Assembly (NCBI GenBank): GCA_934573935.1
Contig: CAKTMO010000018.1
Coordinates: 1 to 38,017, forward strand
Length of the DNA stretch: 38,017 bases
Direction: 5' to 3'
DNA from: an uncultured Oscillospiraceae bacterium
Lineage (GTDB): Bacteria; Bacillota; Clostridia; Oscillospirales; Oscillospiraceae
Under the pieces are notes generated by a model. It was given only the letters and a program-made list of their open reading frames with translations. It was not told the origin of the DNA and ran no database searches. Below, in pieces: positions 25,329-33,461 of this stretch (positions are counted from its first letter, which is position 1; every line of letters starts with the position of its first letter). The position numbers were made by a program, and so were the translations under genes.

Positions 25329-26645
25329 TTATGCCACTCTCTTCAAAAACCTTCTCAAAAACCATACCGCCATCACGGCACACACAGCCTCGGAGATCAC
25401 CGGCGCGTACCAGATGGCGCTGCCGCCGATGGCAAAGGCCAACACCACCAGCGCCGTGGCCTGGAACACCAGTCCCCGCCCCACAGAGATGCAGATGGCC
25501 CCCACAGGCCGCTCCACCGCCGTCAGGAAGCCGCCCATCAGAATGTTGGCCCCCAGCAGCAGATAGCATAGCCCGTACCGCCGCAGCGCACCCGCGGCGT
25601 CCGCCACCAGCGCGGGATTCTCGTCTCCCAGGAAAATGCCGGCGACCTGCGGCGCAAACAGCATTACGCCCGCGCAGATGACCGCCGTCATGATTCCCAC
25701 CGCCGTAAAGCCGTACCGCAGCAGCTTCCGATACCCCGCCGCGTCCTCCTTGCCGTAGTGGAAGCTCACCAGCGGCTGGCTGCCCTGAGAGATGCCCAGC
25801 ATGGTGTTGACGATCAGCGTGTTCACATAGGCGATGATGGTGTAGCACACCAGCCCGTCGTCCCCCAGACACCGCAGGATGATCCGGTTGAACAAAAAGA
25901 TCATCACGCCGTTGCACAGCTCCGTCACCCCGTCCGCCACGCCGATGGGGAGGAGGCGCTTGTAGATGTGCCAATCCATTTTGAACTTCACAAAGTGGAA
26001 CGTATTATGTCCCCGCAGAAAGTGCCGCAGATAGATCGCACAGGTCAGCAGTTGGGAAAGCCCCGTGGCAAACGCCGCGCCCCACACGCCCCAGTCCAGC
26101 AGAAAGATCGCCACATAGTCCAGTACGCAGTTGGTCAGGCATCCGGTGATCACCGTCAGAATCGCCAGCCGGGGATAGCCGTCCGTCTTGATCAGCACCT
26201 CCATATTATAGGAGACGATGAAGCACAGCGCGAAGGGCGCCAGCCCCCGCAGATAGTCGATGGTGTATTGGTACGTGACGCCCTTGGCCCCCAGCAGCAC
26301 GGCAAAGGGCTCCAAAAACACCAGCACCAGCGCCGTGATGACCAACCCCACGCACGTCAGCAGCACCGTGTTCTGGGAAAACAGGCTGTTGGCCTTTTCC
26401 CCCTGTCCCTGTCCTAAGTAGATGGCGATGATGGTACTGGTGCCCACCGCGAAGATGATGCCGATGGAAAACAGCACATTGGTGAACGGCACCGCCAGAT
26501 TCACCGCCGCCATGGCGTATTCGCCCACGCCCTTGGCCACCATCAGCCCATCCACAATGGAATACAGGCTGAACACCATCAGCGATGCCACCGTGGCGGC
26601 CACAAAATGGAAAAACTGCGATACAAGACTGCGCTCATTGAGCAT
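25329..26645 (-). CDS. MATE family efflux transporter
   Basis: This 438-residue membrane protein has about twelve hydrophobic segments arranged as two MATE halves. Family features include the start (SQFFHFVAATVASLMVFSLY, SIVDGLMVAKGVGEYAMAAV), NLAVPFTNVLFSIGIIFAVGTS, and GISQGSQPLVSFHYGKEDAAGYRKLL in the second half. MATE proteins export cationic drugs or metabolites by Na+ or H+ antiport; the substrate here is unknown. GAGGAG lies upstream of the ATG. It has its own promoter and is probably a single-gene unit. Confidence 0.92.
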   Translation of the reverse strand: MLNERSLVSQFFHFVAATVASLMVFSLYSIVDGLMVAKGVGEYAMAAVNLAVPFTNVLFSIGIIFAVGTSTIIAIYLGQGQGEKANSLFSQNTVLLTCVGLVITALVLVFLEPFAVLLGAKGVTYQYTIDYLRGLAPFALCFIVSYNMEVLIKTDGYPRLAILTVITGCLTNCVLDYVAIFLLDWGVWGAAFATGLSQLLTCAIYLRHFLRGHNTFHFVKFKMDWHIYKRLLPIGVADGVTELCNGVMIFLFNRIILRCLGDDGLVCYTIIAYVNTLIVNTMLGISQGSQPLVSFHYGKEDAAGYRKLLRYGFTAVGIMTAVICAGVMLFAPQVAGIFLGDENPALVADAAGALRRYGLCYLLLGANILMGGFLTAVERPVGAICISVGRGLVFQATALVVLAFAIGGSAIWYAPVISEAVCAVMAVWFLRRFLKRVA

Positions 26646-26699
26646 TTTAGATCGTACTCCTCACTTTCTGCCCTCAGCTTACAAAAGGGTATTTTTTCT

Positions 26700-26728
26700 A
26701 TTTTAACGAAAAAAGTGTCCCCTGTCAA
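26700..26728 (-). promoter_or_regulatory. Sigma-A promoter of the MATE gene
   Basis: On the minus strand TTGACA (26728-26723), 17 bases and TAAAAT (26705-26700). It is divergent from, and 60 bases away from, the promoter of the Na/Pi gene. Confidence 0.85.
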
Positions 26729-26787
26729 ATACTGTTTCCGTTAAGATGCCCTTTTCCGGAATTTTCCTGTAGAAATATTAACAAAGC

Positions 26788-26816
26788 TTGTCAAACTACC
26801 CCTTTCTGTGTATACT
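26788..26816 (+). promoter_or_regulatory. Sigma-A promoter of the Na/Pi-cotransporter-like gene
   Basis: TTGTCA (26788-26793), 17 bases and TATACT (26811-26816). Confidence 0.82.
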
Positions 26817-26863
26817 AAATAAAGTATGTATAAGCTTAAGATGTAATGTGGGGGATTTCGGGC

Positions 26864-28633
26864 ATGGGCATTGCGGATATCATATCGCTGCTGGGCGGCA
26901 TCGCGCTGTTTCTGTACGGCATGGCCGTCATGGGCGACAATCTGAAAAAGGTGGCCGGCAGCAAATTGGAGCTGGTGCTCTATAAGCTGTCGGGCACGCC
27001 GGTAAAGGGTGTGCTGCTGGGCACCGGCGTCACCGCCGTCATCCAGTCCTCCTCCGCCACCTCCGTCATGGTGGTGGGCTTTGTCAACTCCGGCATGATG
27101 AAGGTGCGCCAGGCCATCGGCGTCATCATGGGCGCCATCCTGGGCACCAGCGTCACCGGCTGGATCCTGTGTCTCAACAGTATCTCCGGCGGCAGCGGCT
27201 GGGTGGACCTGCTGTCCACCGCCACGCTGACGGGCCTGTTCGCCATCGTGGGCATCCTCCTGCGCATGGCCAAAGGCAAGCCTGACCGCAAGCATCTGGG
27301 CAACATCCTGCTGGGCTTCGCCGTGCTGATGTACGGCATGACCGCCATGTCCTCCGCCGTGGCCCCCCTGAAGGAGAGCCAGGCGTTTATCGACATTCTC
27401 ACCAGGTTCTCCAACCCTCTGCTGGGTATTCTGGTGGGTGTTGTCTTCACCAGCATCCTGCAAAGCGCCAGCGCCGCCGTGGGTATCCTGCAGGTGCTCT
27501 CCGGCACCGGCGCCATTACCTTTGAGATCGCCCTGCCCATCACCATGGGCATCGCCATCGGCGCCGCCGTCCCCGTGCTGCTGTCGGCTCTGGGCGCCAA
27601 TATCAGCGGTAAGCGCACCGCCTTTGTGTATCTGCTCATCGACGTGCTGGGCGTGGTCATCTGGGCGACGCTCTTCTACGCCGCCAATGCCATCTTCCAC
27701 TTTACCTTCCTCACCACGGTCATGACCACCGTTACCGTGGCGCTGATGAACACCCTCTTCCGCCTGGCCACCGTGGTGGTGCTGACCCCCGCCATCCCCC
27801 TGATGGAAAAGCTGGTGGTCTGGCTCATCCCCGACAAAGGCGGCGAGCTGGTGGCCCAGCACGATATGGACCGTCTGGAGGAGCGTTTCCTCCAGCACCC
27901 CACCCTTGCCATCGAGCAGAGCCGCCTGGTCACCAACTCCATGGCCGGCCACGCCCGGGACAACCTGCTGCGGGCCATGCATCTGCGGCAGGAGTATACC
28001 GACCGCGGCTATGACCAGGTGGAGGAAAACGAAGAGCTCATCGACCGTTACGAGGACAAGCTGGGCACCTACCTCATGAAGCTGACCGCCCGCTCCATGT
28101 CCCCCGAGCAGACGGAGGAGACCGCCAAATACCTCCACACCATCTCCGACTTCGAGCGTATCTCCGACCACGCCTGCAACGTGGCCGACGTCTGCCAGGA
28201 GATCGACGAGAAGAAGATCGAATTCTCCCCCAGCGCCCTTCACGAGCTGGAGGTGCTGGAGGCCGCCGTCACCGAGATCCTCGCCATCTCCATCGACGCC
28301 TTTACCGACGGCAACCTGCAATTGGCCACCCGCGTAGAGCCGCTGGAGGAGATCATCGACGGCCTGTGCGACGAGATGAAATCCCACCACGTGGACCGTC
28401 TCCAGCAGGGCGTCTGCACGCTGAATCAGGGCTTCGTCTTCAACGACCTCCTGACCAATTACGAGCGCGTGGCCGACCACTGCTCCAATATCGCCGTCGC
28501 CGTGATCGAGGTGGAGAGCGACAGCTTCGACACCCACGAATACCTCAACAGCGTCAAGGCCATGAAGGACGCCTCCTTCGCCCGCTATTACGACGAATAC
28601 AAGAAAAAATATTCCTTCGAGGGGGATGCATGA
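26864..28633 (+). CDS. Na/Pi-cotransporter family protein with PhoU-like C-terminus
   Basis: It probably takes up phosphate with sodium. The ATG at 26864 is chosen because GGGGGA (26850-26855) lies 8 bases upstream; the in-frame ATG at 26846 has no ribosome site. The 589-residue product has two inverted NptA-type repeats with the family's Gln-Ser-Ser signatures (GVTAVIQSSSATSVMVVGFV and VVFTSILQSASAAVGILQVL), several membrane segments to about residue 320, and a cytoplasmic helical PhoU-like region from about 350 on (YLHTISDFERISDHACNVA, YERVADHCSNIAV). It overlaps the next gene by one base. Phosphate as substrate is inferred from the family. Confidence 0.92.
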   Translation: MGIADIISLLGGIALFLYGMAVMGDNLKKVAGSKLELVLYKLSGTPVKGVLLGTGVTAVIQSSSATSVMVVGFVNSGMMKVRQAIGVIMGAILGTSVTGWILCLNSISGGSGWVDLLSTATLTGLFAIVGILLRMAKGKPDRKHLGNILLGFAVLMYGMTAMSSAVAPLKESQAFIDILTRFSNPLLGILVGVVFTSILQSASAAVGILQVLSGTGAITFEIALPITMGIAIGAAVPVLLSALGANISGKRTAFVYLLIDVLGVVIWATLFYAANAIFHFTFLTTVMTTVTVALMNTLFRLATVVVLTPAIPLMEKLVVWLIPDKGGELVAQHDMDRLEERFLQHPTLAIEQSRLVTNSMAGHARDNLLRAMHLRQEYTDRGYDQVEENEELIDRYEDKLGTYLMKLTARSMSPEQTEETAKYLHTISDFERISDHACNVADVCQEIDEKKIEFSPSALHELEVLEAAVTEILAISIDAFTDGNLQLATRVEPLEEIIDGLCDEMKSHHVDRLQQGVCTLNQGFVFNDLLTNYERVADHCSNIAVAVIEVESDSFDTHEYLNSVKAMKDASFARYYDEYKKKYSFEGDA

Positions 28634-29490
28634 TGAAAGCCTTTGTGATGGACGCCTTTTCCACCCAACTGTTCGGCGGTAATCAGGCGGGCGTGGCCCT
28701 GCCGGACCGCCCGCTGAGCGACGATACCATGCGGCAGATCGCCGCCGAGTTCAAGCACTCCGAAACCGCCTTTGTTACCGTCAATAACGATGGCAGCGTC
28801 ACCCTCCGCTACTTCACCCCCGCCGGAGAGGTGGAGCTGTGCGGCCACGCCACCATCGCCTCCTTCGCCCTGCTGCGGCAGGAGGGCCTCCTTGACGACG
28901 GCAGCCACATCGCCCATACCAAAGCCGCCGACCTGAATATTGAGGTCTCCGGCGGCGCCGTGTGGATGGATATGGCCCCGCCCCAGCTTCTCCGCAAGCT
29001 GACGGAAGCGGAGTGGCCGGAGCTCTACGCCGCCTACGGCCTGACGCCGGACGACCGCCCCGACGGCCTGACGCCCTGGATCGTCTCCACCGGCCTTGCC
29101 GATATCATGCTGCCCGTGGCGGATCACGATACCCTGATGCGGGCCGTCCAGAACGAAGCGGCGGTCACGGCGCTGTCCCGCCGCTATGATGTCACCGGCG
29201 TCCACATGTTCTGCCTGGGCGGCGACGCCTGCACCGCATATTGCAGCAACTACGCCCCCCTCTACGACATCCCTGAGGAGTGCGCCACCGGCACCAGCAA
29301 CGGTGCCCTGACCTACTACCTCTATCAGCACGGCCTGGTGAAAGCGGGGGAGGAGAACACGTTCCTCCAGGGCGAGCATATGCACCGCCCCTCCCAGATC
29401 CGCAGCCGCCTCTATGATACGGACGGCGCGGTGAACGTCCGCATCGGCGGCGCCGCCGTCATGAGCATGTCCTGTGAGATCAAGCTGTAA
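28633..29490 (+). CDS. PhzF family isomerase/epimerase-like protein
   Basis: This 285-residue protein has the PhzF fold signatures: FSTQLFGGNQAGVAL near the start, HSETAFV with the catalytic-type Glu44, RYFTPAGEVELCGHAT, and a second-domain counterpart (EECATGTSNGALTYYL). Family members isomerise small metabolites, as PhzF does in phenazine synthesis; no phenazine genes are near, so the substrate is unknown. The start is the ATG at 28633, sharing a base with the preceding stop; the ATG three bases earlier is an alternative. GAGGGGGA precedes it. Confidence 0.9.
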   Translation: MKAFVMDAFSTQLFGGNQAGVALPDRPLSDDTMRQIAAEFKHSETAFVTVNNDGSVTLRYFTPAGEVELCGHATIASFALLRQEGLLDDGSHIAHTKAADLNIEVSGGAVWMDMAPPQLLRKLTEAEWPELYAAYGLTPDDRPDGLTPWIVSTGLADIMLPVADHDTLMRAVQNEAAVTALSRRYDVTGVHMFCLGGDACTAYCSNYAPLYDIPEECATGTSNGALTYYLYQHGLVKAGEENTFLQGEHMHRPSQIRSRLYDTDGAVNVRIGGAAVMSMSCEIKL

Positions 29491-29492
29491 AA

Positions 29493-29528
29493 AAAGAACC
29501 CGTATGACCGCGGTCATACGGGTTCTTT
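29493..29528. terminator. Bidirectional terminator between phzF-like and XRE genes
   Basis: A 36-base perfect palindrome centred at 29510/29511, with A and T tracts at its two ends. It lies between convergent genes and serves both. Confidence 0.93.
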
Positions 29529-29532
29529 GCGC

Positions 29533-29973
29533 TTAGTTCCAATGCTTCAGCGTGGACAGATAGCCGTCGAACTGCGCCCTGCGCACCTCGTCCGCCGCCC
29601 CGTCCGGATTGGGCATGTGAGCCACCAGAAAGTCCAGCAGCGACGCCTTGTCGGCATAGGCAAACGCCCCGTCGGCATAGCACCATTTGCAGTAGTCCTC
29701 GTTGAACGTCCCATCCGTCTCGCGGCTGAGGGTGCCATCCTCCAGCGGCATCCCGCAGCACTGGCACACCAGCGTCCGCGGCGACCCCAGCAGCGTGTTG
29801 ATGGACACGTCAAATTCCTTTGACAGCAGCTTCAGCGTCTCAATGTTCGGCGTCGTTTCGCCCTGCTCCCAGCGGGATACGGCCTGCCGCGTTACATGCA
29901 GCTGCTCCGCCAACTCGTTCTGGGACATGCCCCGCTCGCTCCGCAGCGTAAAAATGATCTCTTTCGTCTCCAT
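29533..29973 (-). CDS. XRE-family regulator with C-terminal zinc ribbon
   Basis: The 146-residue protein has an N-terminal helix-turn-helix (SQNELAEQLHVTRQAVSRWE, residues 17-36), then a putative zinc ribbon with Cys70, Cys72, Cys73 and Cys95, Cys98 (CQCCGMPL and YCKWCY). This resembles a widespread clostridial family in which a Cro/CI-type domain is joined to a small zinc-ribbon domain; ligand and targets are unknown. AAGGAGG precedes the ATG. It follows the EamA gene by 75 bases on the same strand, so the two may be co-transcribed and it may control that transporter. Confidence 0.88.
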   Translation of the reverse strand: METKEIIFTLRSERGMSQNELAEQLHVTRQAVSRWEQGETTPNIETLKLLSKEFDVSINTLLGSPRTLVCQCCGMPLEDGTLSRETDGTFNEDYCKWCYADGAFAYADKASLLDFLVAHMPNPDGAADEVRRAQFDGYLSTLKHWN

Positions 29974-30048
29974 TATTTCGCCTCCTTGTTCATGGGGCTA
30001 TCCTATCACACGCGGCGGCCTTTGCCAAGCAACCGTCTGTTGCCCCCG

Positions 30049-30942
30049 TCACTCCGCCTTCGGCTTGTCCGTCTTGTACGCGAAGATCACGCCCACCGTG
30101 ATCAGCACCGCGCCGATGATGCTCATGACCGAGATGGGCTCCCCCAGCAGCAGCCATCCCACAAACACCGTCACAAAGGGACTGGCGTACAGATAGTTGT
30201 TGGTCACCACCACGCCCAGCGCCTTGAACGCGATGTTCCAGATGGCAAAGCAAACCGCGTTGCCCATCACGCCCAGAAACAGCCAGCTGATCAGCACCTT
30301 CGGCTGGGTAAACAGCGGCGTCAGCTCCGGCATGCCGTCCGTCAGCAGCATCAGCGGCACCGCCGTGATAAACGCCCACAGGAATACCCGCCGCGTCACG
30401 ATGAAGTTGTCGTACTGCTCCGTATACTTCTTGATCAGAATGGAGTAGATCGCCCACATCAGCGCCGCCGCCAGCGCCAGCAGGTCGCCCACGGGACTCA
30501 GGTGAAAGGACATCTGCCCGTTCAGCACCACCAGCACCACGCCCGCGATGGCGATCACCGCGCCGATGTACACATACTTGCCCAGCCGCTCGTTGCTGCG
30601 GCTGAACAGCTGCGCCAGCAGCACCGTCAGAATGGGGCTCATAGCCACCAGGATGCTGACGTTGGCCGCATAGGTGTGGTCCAGCGCCGTGTTCTGCAGA
30701 TAGAAGTAAAAGCTGCCGCCGGTGATGCCAATCAGAATGAACATCAGCTCATCCTTCCAGGGCAGTTTCAGCGTCCTGGGCCGCAGCACCCACAGCGTCA
30801 CATACGCCAGCCCCATCCGCAGAGGGATGATCTGAATAGGTGTAAAATCTACCAGCAGATTCTTGGTCAGCACAAAGCAGCTGCCCCACACTAAAATGGT
30901 GATGATGGCGAAGATATGCCCCATCACTTTTGACTTTTCCAT
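30049..30942 (-). CDS. EamA/DMT-superfamily transporter
   Basis: This 297-residue membrane protein has ten predicted hydrophobic segments in two EamA repeats (FAIITILVWGSCFVLTKNLL at the start; LLALAAALMWAIYSILIKKY in the middle). The C-terminal segment VFVGWLLLGEPISVMSIIGA is typical of drug/metabolite exporters of the RhaT/YdcZ kind. The substrate is unknown. AGGAGG lies close to the ATG. It heads a possible two-gene unit with the XRE regulator downstream. Confidence 0.92.
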   Translation of the reverse strand: MEKSKVMGHIFAIITILVWGSCFVLTKNLLVDFTPIQIIPLRMGLAYVTLWVLRPRTLKLPWKDELMFILIGITGGSFYFYLQNTALDHTYAANVSILVAMSPILTVLLAQLFSRSNERLGKYVYIGAVIAIAGVVLVVLNGQMSFHLSPVGDLLALAAALMWAIYSILIKKYTEQYDNFIVTRRVFLWAFITAVPLMLLTDGMPELTPLFTQPKVLISWLFLGVMGNAVCFAIWNIAFKALGVVVTNNYLYASPFVTVFVGWLLLGEPISVMSIIGAVLITVGVIFAYKTDKPKAE

Positions 30943-30980
30943 GGAAAACGCCTCCTGCCAAATTTTTTCGCAACATATCT

Positions 30981-30986
30981 ATTATA
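30981..30986 (-). promoter_or_regulatory. Probable -10 box of the EamA gene
   Basis: TATAAT on the minus strand 39 bases before the ATG; the matching -35 (TGGATT at 31009-31004) is weak. Confidence 0.5.
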
Positions 30987-31054
30987 GGGGAGCAGCGGGG
31001 GAAAATCCAGAGCAAAATACAAATTTCCCCAAAAAAATCCCCCCGAAAACGCGG

Positions 31055-31083
31055 TTGCCCTTTCTCGGGAAACATGGTATCAT
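31055..31083 (+). promoter_or_regulatory. Probable promoter of the nucleotidyltransferase gene
   Basis: TTGCCC (31055-31060), 17 bases and TATCAT (31078-31083). Confidence 0.6.
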
Positions 31084-31119
31084 GGGATAGGAACAATTTC
31101 CGTGAGGAGGAATCAAAAC

Positions 31120-32040
31120 ATGCAGCATGCAACACTGGTGGTCATGGCGGCGGGCATGGGCTCCCGCTACGGCGGCAACAAGCAGGTGGACGGCGTCGGC
31201 CCCCACGGCGAGATCCTCATGAACTACGGCATCTACGACGCCGCCCGTGCCGGTTTCGATAAAGTGGTCTTCGTCATCAAGCCGGAGATCCGCGACCTGA
31301 TCCACCGCCTGGCCGGCGACGCGCTGGACACCCTGCGCACCCCCGACGGCCGCAAGGTGGAATTCTGCTACGCCGAACAGACCTTCGACTCCGTGCCGGA
31401 CTTCTACCACATTCCCGAAGGCCGCACCAAGCCCTTCGGCACCGCCCACGCGGTGCTGTGTACCCGCCCCTATATCCACGAGCCCTTCTGCGTCATCAAC
31501 GCCGACGACTACTACGGCGTGGACGCCTACCGCACCATGTATGAGGCGCTTCAGAATTTGCCGGAGCGGGGCAAGGCCGTCATGGTGGGCTATCTTCTGA
31601 AAAACACCGTCAGCAAATACGGCGCCGTCACCCGCGGCGTCTGCCGCACGGAAAACGGTCAGCTGACTGATATCCGCGAGACCATGAAGATCCAGCTGTT
31701 CCCCGACGGCACCATTGCCGACATGGCCGACGGTACCCGCCATGACCTGGACGGCGACAGCGTGGTGTCCATGAACTTCTGGGGCTTTTCCCCCGCCATC
31801 TACGAGGATATGGAGCAGTATTTCCACGATTTCCTCCGCCATGTGGGGGACGACATCAAGGCCGAGTGCCTCCTGCCCGCCATGGTGGGCGACCTGATGG
31901 ACAAGGGACAATTGACCGTCTCCGTCCTGTCCTCCGCCGACCAGTGGTTTGGCATGACCTACCACGAAGACCGTCCCCGCGTAGCAGCCGCTCTCCAGAA
32001 GCTCCACGACGCGGGGATCTATCCCGACAAGCTGGCGTAA
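31120..32040 (+). CDS. NTP-transferase-family (sugar) nucleotidyltransferase-like protein
   Basis: The 306-residue product starts with the nucleotidyltransferase P-loop-like motif VVMAAGMGSRYGGNKQ and has the metal-binding region FCVINADDYYG near residue 126, with GTAHAVLCTRPYI before it. The active-site pattern resembles glucose-1-phosphate or NDP-sugar pyrophosphorylases, but no sugar or wall gene lies nearby, so the substrate is open. The ATG at 31120 is chosen for GAGGAGG at 31104-31110; an upstream in-frame start would overlap it. It appears to be a single-gene unit; no strong terminator follows. Confidence 0.85.
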   Translation: MQHATLVVMAAGMGSRYGGNKQVDGVGPHGEILMNYGIYDAARAGFDKVVFVIKPEIRDLIHRLAGDALDTLRTPDGRKVEFCYAEQTFDSVPDFYHIPEGRTKPFGTAHAVLCTRPYIHEPFCVINADDYYGVDAYRTMYEALQNLPERGKAVMVGYLLKNTVSKYGAVTRGVCRTENGQLTDIRETMKIQLFPDGTIADMADGTRHDLDGDSVVSMNFWGFSPAIYEDMEQYFHDFLRHVGDDIKAECLLPAMVGDLMDKGQLTVSVLSSADQWFGMTYHEDRPRVAAALQKLHDAGIYPDKLA

Positions 32041-32118
32041 AATATTTCGCGCTCCAGCGCGCTATGTATTGTGCTGATTTGCGGCTGCATACCACACGTT
32101 CACGTGGGCTGCCTTTTT

Positions 32119-32150
32119 GGTCACTTTTGGGACAGCGGCCAAAAGTGACC
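32119..32150. repeat. 12-bp perfect inverted repeat downstream of the nucleotidyltransferase gene
   Basis: GGTCACTTTTGG (32119-32130) and CCAAAAGTGACC (32139-32150) flank an 8-base loop. The sequence around it (32100-32180) encodes no credible gene and resembles decayed repetitive intergenic sequence that I recall from other genomes; copy number cannot be tested here. Confidence 0.5.
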
Positions 32151-32184
32151 CGTGCCCGAAGGTACGGAATACCTCGATACAACA

Positions 32185-32218
32185 ACAGGGCCGCGGAGCT
32201 TCCACTCCGCGGCCCTGT
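32185..32218 (-). terminator. Hairpin after the small Asn/Gln-rich gene
   Basis: Fourteen perfect pairs (32185-32198 with 32205-32218) around CTTCCA, 29 bases past the minus-strand stop. The following minus-strand sequence, TTGTTG, is only moderately T-rich. Confidence 0.7.
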
Positions 32219-32247
32219 CCGCAATACCCGATGGTTTCCCCCTGCCG

Positions 32248-32379
32248 TCAGCGGCAGTTGGTGGTGTCCTTGGCGTTCTTGTTGTTCTTGGTGTTGGTGT
32301 TCTGGGTGTTATTCTGGGTATTCTGGGCGTTCTGTGCGTTCTGCGCGTCCTTGGTGTTCTTGTAATTCTTGTTTTCCAT
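32248..32379 (-). CDS. 43-residue Asn/Gln-rich repeat protein, possibly spore-associated
   Basis: The ATG at 32379-32377 has AGGAGG (32394-32389) 9 bases upstream, and the frame runs 43 codons to a TGA. The product is made of three-residue steps, QNA-QNA-QNT and KNT/KNN, bounded by MENKNYKNTKD and NAKDTTNCR: very hydrophilic, no hydrophobic core, one Cys near the end. I do not know a named family. Several minor spore proteins and uncharacterised clostridial proteins share this Asn/Gln/Lys-rich, low-complexity style, and the upstream sequence resembles a forespore promoter. Gene reality is supported by the ribosome site, terminator and intact codon periodicity; the spore link is inference. Confidence 0.75.
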   Translation of the reverse strand: MENKNYKNTKDAQNAQNAQNTQNNTQNTNTKNNKNAKDTTNCR

Positions 32380-32409
32380 AAGTTCGCACCTCCTTTTTTT
32401 GTGCAAGGC

Positions 32410-32439
32410 TATCATTTCCCGTCCAAACGCCCCTTATGC
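32410..32439 (-). promoter_or_regulatory. Candidate sigma-F/sigma-G promoter of the small Asn/Gln-rich gene
   Basis: On the minus strand GCATA (32439-32435), 15 bases and GGAAATGATA (32419-32410). This fits the forespore pattern GywTA-N15-GGnrAnAnTw with one mismatch. No good sigma-A match was found at a suitable distance. Confidence 0.45.
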
Positions 32440-32472
32440 ATGAAAAAAAGAGAAGGAACATAAAAATTTCAG

Positions 32473-32501
32473 TTGACAAACCGGCAGGGAACAGGTATAA
32501 T
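32473..32501 (+). promoter_or_regulatory. Consensus sigma-A promoter of infC-rpmI-rplT
   Basis: TTGACA (32473-32478), 17 bases and TATAAT (32496-32501): a perfect consensus, as expected for a ribosomal protein operon. Confidence 0.95.
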
Positions 32502-32526
32502 ACTTCTGCAAAACAAAGAAGGTCGG

Positions 32527-32641
32527 TGCATCCGCCTCACCTCCCGCCATTGGTAAAGAGGTCAACAGCGAAGCTCTACGAAAGCCCCTATGCGGCTTTT
32601 CGATGTTGCGCGGATGCAGGCTGCATTCGCGTTTTATTTTT
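32527..32641 (+). promoter_or_regulatory. L20-type leader with terminator ahead of infC
   Basis: CGCGGATGCA (32609-32618) pairs with TGCATTCGCG (32622-32631), then TTTTATTTTT: a clear terminator. The same 5' arm (32610-32618) can pair perfectly with TGCATCCGC (32527-32535), forming an antiterminator. This is the arrangement of the Firmicutes L20 leader, where excess L20 favours termination. The region between (32536-32608) contains further hairpins, for example GAAAGCC...GGCTTTTC. Identification is by structure and position. Confidence 0.82.
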
Positions 32642-32660
32642 GATTGGAGGTGCTTGTAGT

Positions 32661-33179
32661 ATTAGCAAGGTAGTGCATCAACTGAACGAGGACATCAACG
32701 ATCGCGAGATCCGTCTCATCGGCGAAAATGGCGAGCAGATGGGCATCGTGTCGTCTGACGAAGCGCTGCACATCGCAGAGGAGCGCGGCCTTGATCTGGT
32801 CAAGATCTCGCCCCAGGCTGTCCCCCCCGTATGCAAACTCATGAACTATGGCAAGTATCGCTTTGAGCAGAGCAAGCGCGAAAAAGAGGCCCGTAAAAAC
32901 CAGCATGTGGTGGAGATCAAGGAGATCCGCATGTCCCCCGGCATCGACGTGGGCGACTTCAATACCAAGCTGAAAAACGCCCAGAAATTCCTGTCTGACG
33001 GCAACCGTGTCAAGGTCTCCGTCCGCTTCCGCGGCCGCGAGATGGCCCATACCGAGATCGGCCGCGACCTGCTGACCAAGTTCGCCGAGCAGTGCGGCGA
33101 GGTGGCCACCATGGAAAAATCCGCCAAGATGGAAGGCCGCAACATGTCCATTTTCCTGGCTCCCAAGGCCGGTAAATAA
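32661..33179 (+). CDS. infC: Translation initiation factor IF-3, AUU start
   Basis: IF-3 binds the 30S subunit and checks start-codon fidelity. The frame (172 residues) begins at ATT 32661, with GGAGG at 32646-32650 ten bases upstream; no ATG, GTG or TTG lies at a workable distance. The product starts ISKVVHQLNEDINDREIRLIG and contains the IF-3 signatures KLMNYGKYRFEQSKREKEARK and RMSPGIDVGDFNTKLKNA. An AUU start is the known autoregulated start of infC in E. coli and B. subtilis. The leader upstream is L20-responsive in relatives. Confidence 0.96.
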   Translation: MSKVVHQLNEDINDREIRLIGENGEQMGIVSSDEALHIAEERGLDLVKISPQAVPPVCKLMNYGKYRFEQSKREKEARKNQHVVEIKEIRMSPGIDVGDFNTKLKNAQKFLSDGNRVKVSVRFRGREMAHTEIGRDLLTKFAEQCGEVATMEKSAKMEGRNMSIFLAPKAGK

Positions 33180-33227
33180 AATTTGTATTCTTTTGTGACC
33201 ACGCAATAGTAGGAAGGAGAAACAACT

Positions 33228-33425
33228 ATGCCTAAACTGAAGACCCATAGCGGCGCAAAGAAGCGCTTCAATCTGACGAAATCCGGCAAGGTCAAGAGAG
33301 CTCACGCGTTCAAGAGCCACATCCTGACCAAGAAGGACACTAAGCGCGGCCGTCGTCTGCGCACCGGCACCTACGCCGACTGCACCAACGAGGCGACCAT
33401 CCGCAAGATGATCCCTTACAAATAA
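33228..33425 (+). CDS. rpmI: 50S ribosomal protein L35
   Basis: This 65-residue very basic protein begins [14 protein letters not shown] and shows the L35 pattern [23 protein letters not shown] precedes the ATG. It sits between infC and rplT in the standard operon order, with short gaps and no internal promoter that I can see. Confidence 0.98.
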   Translation: MPKLKTHSGAKKRFNLTKSGKVKRAHAFKSHILTKKDTKRGRRLRTGTYADCTNEATIRKMIPYK

Positions 33426-33461
33426 GAGACGGAATCGTTAGAAATAGGAGGCTAATTAGAT

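Noticed and set aside
32260..32379. A non-coding microsatellite-like tract (GTTCTTG/GTGTT repeats)
   Set aside because: On the minus strand it is a clean 43-codon ORF with ribosome site and stop, and the repetition is at codon level.
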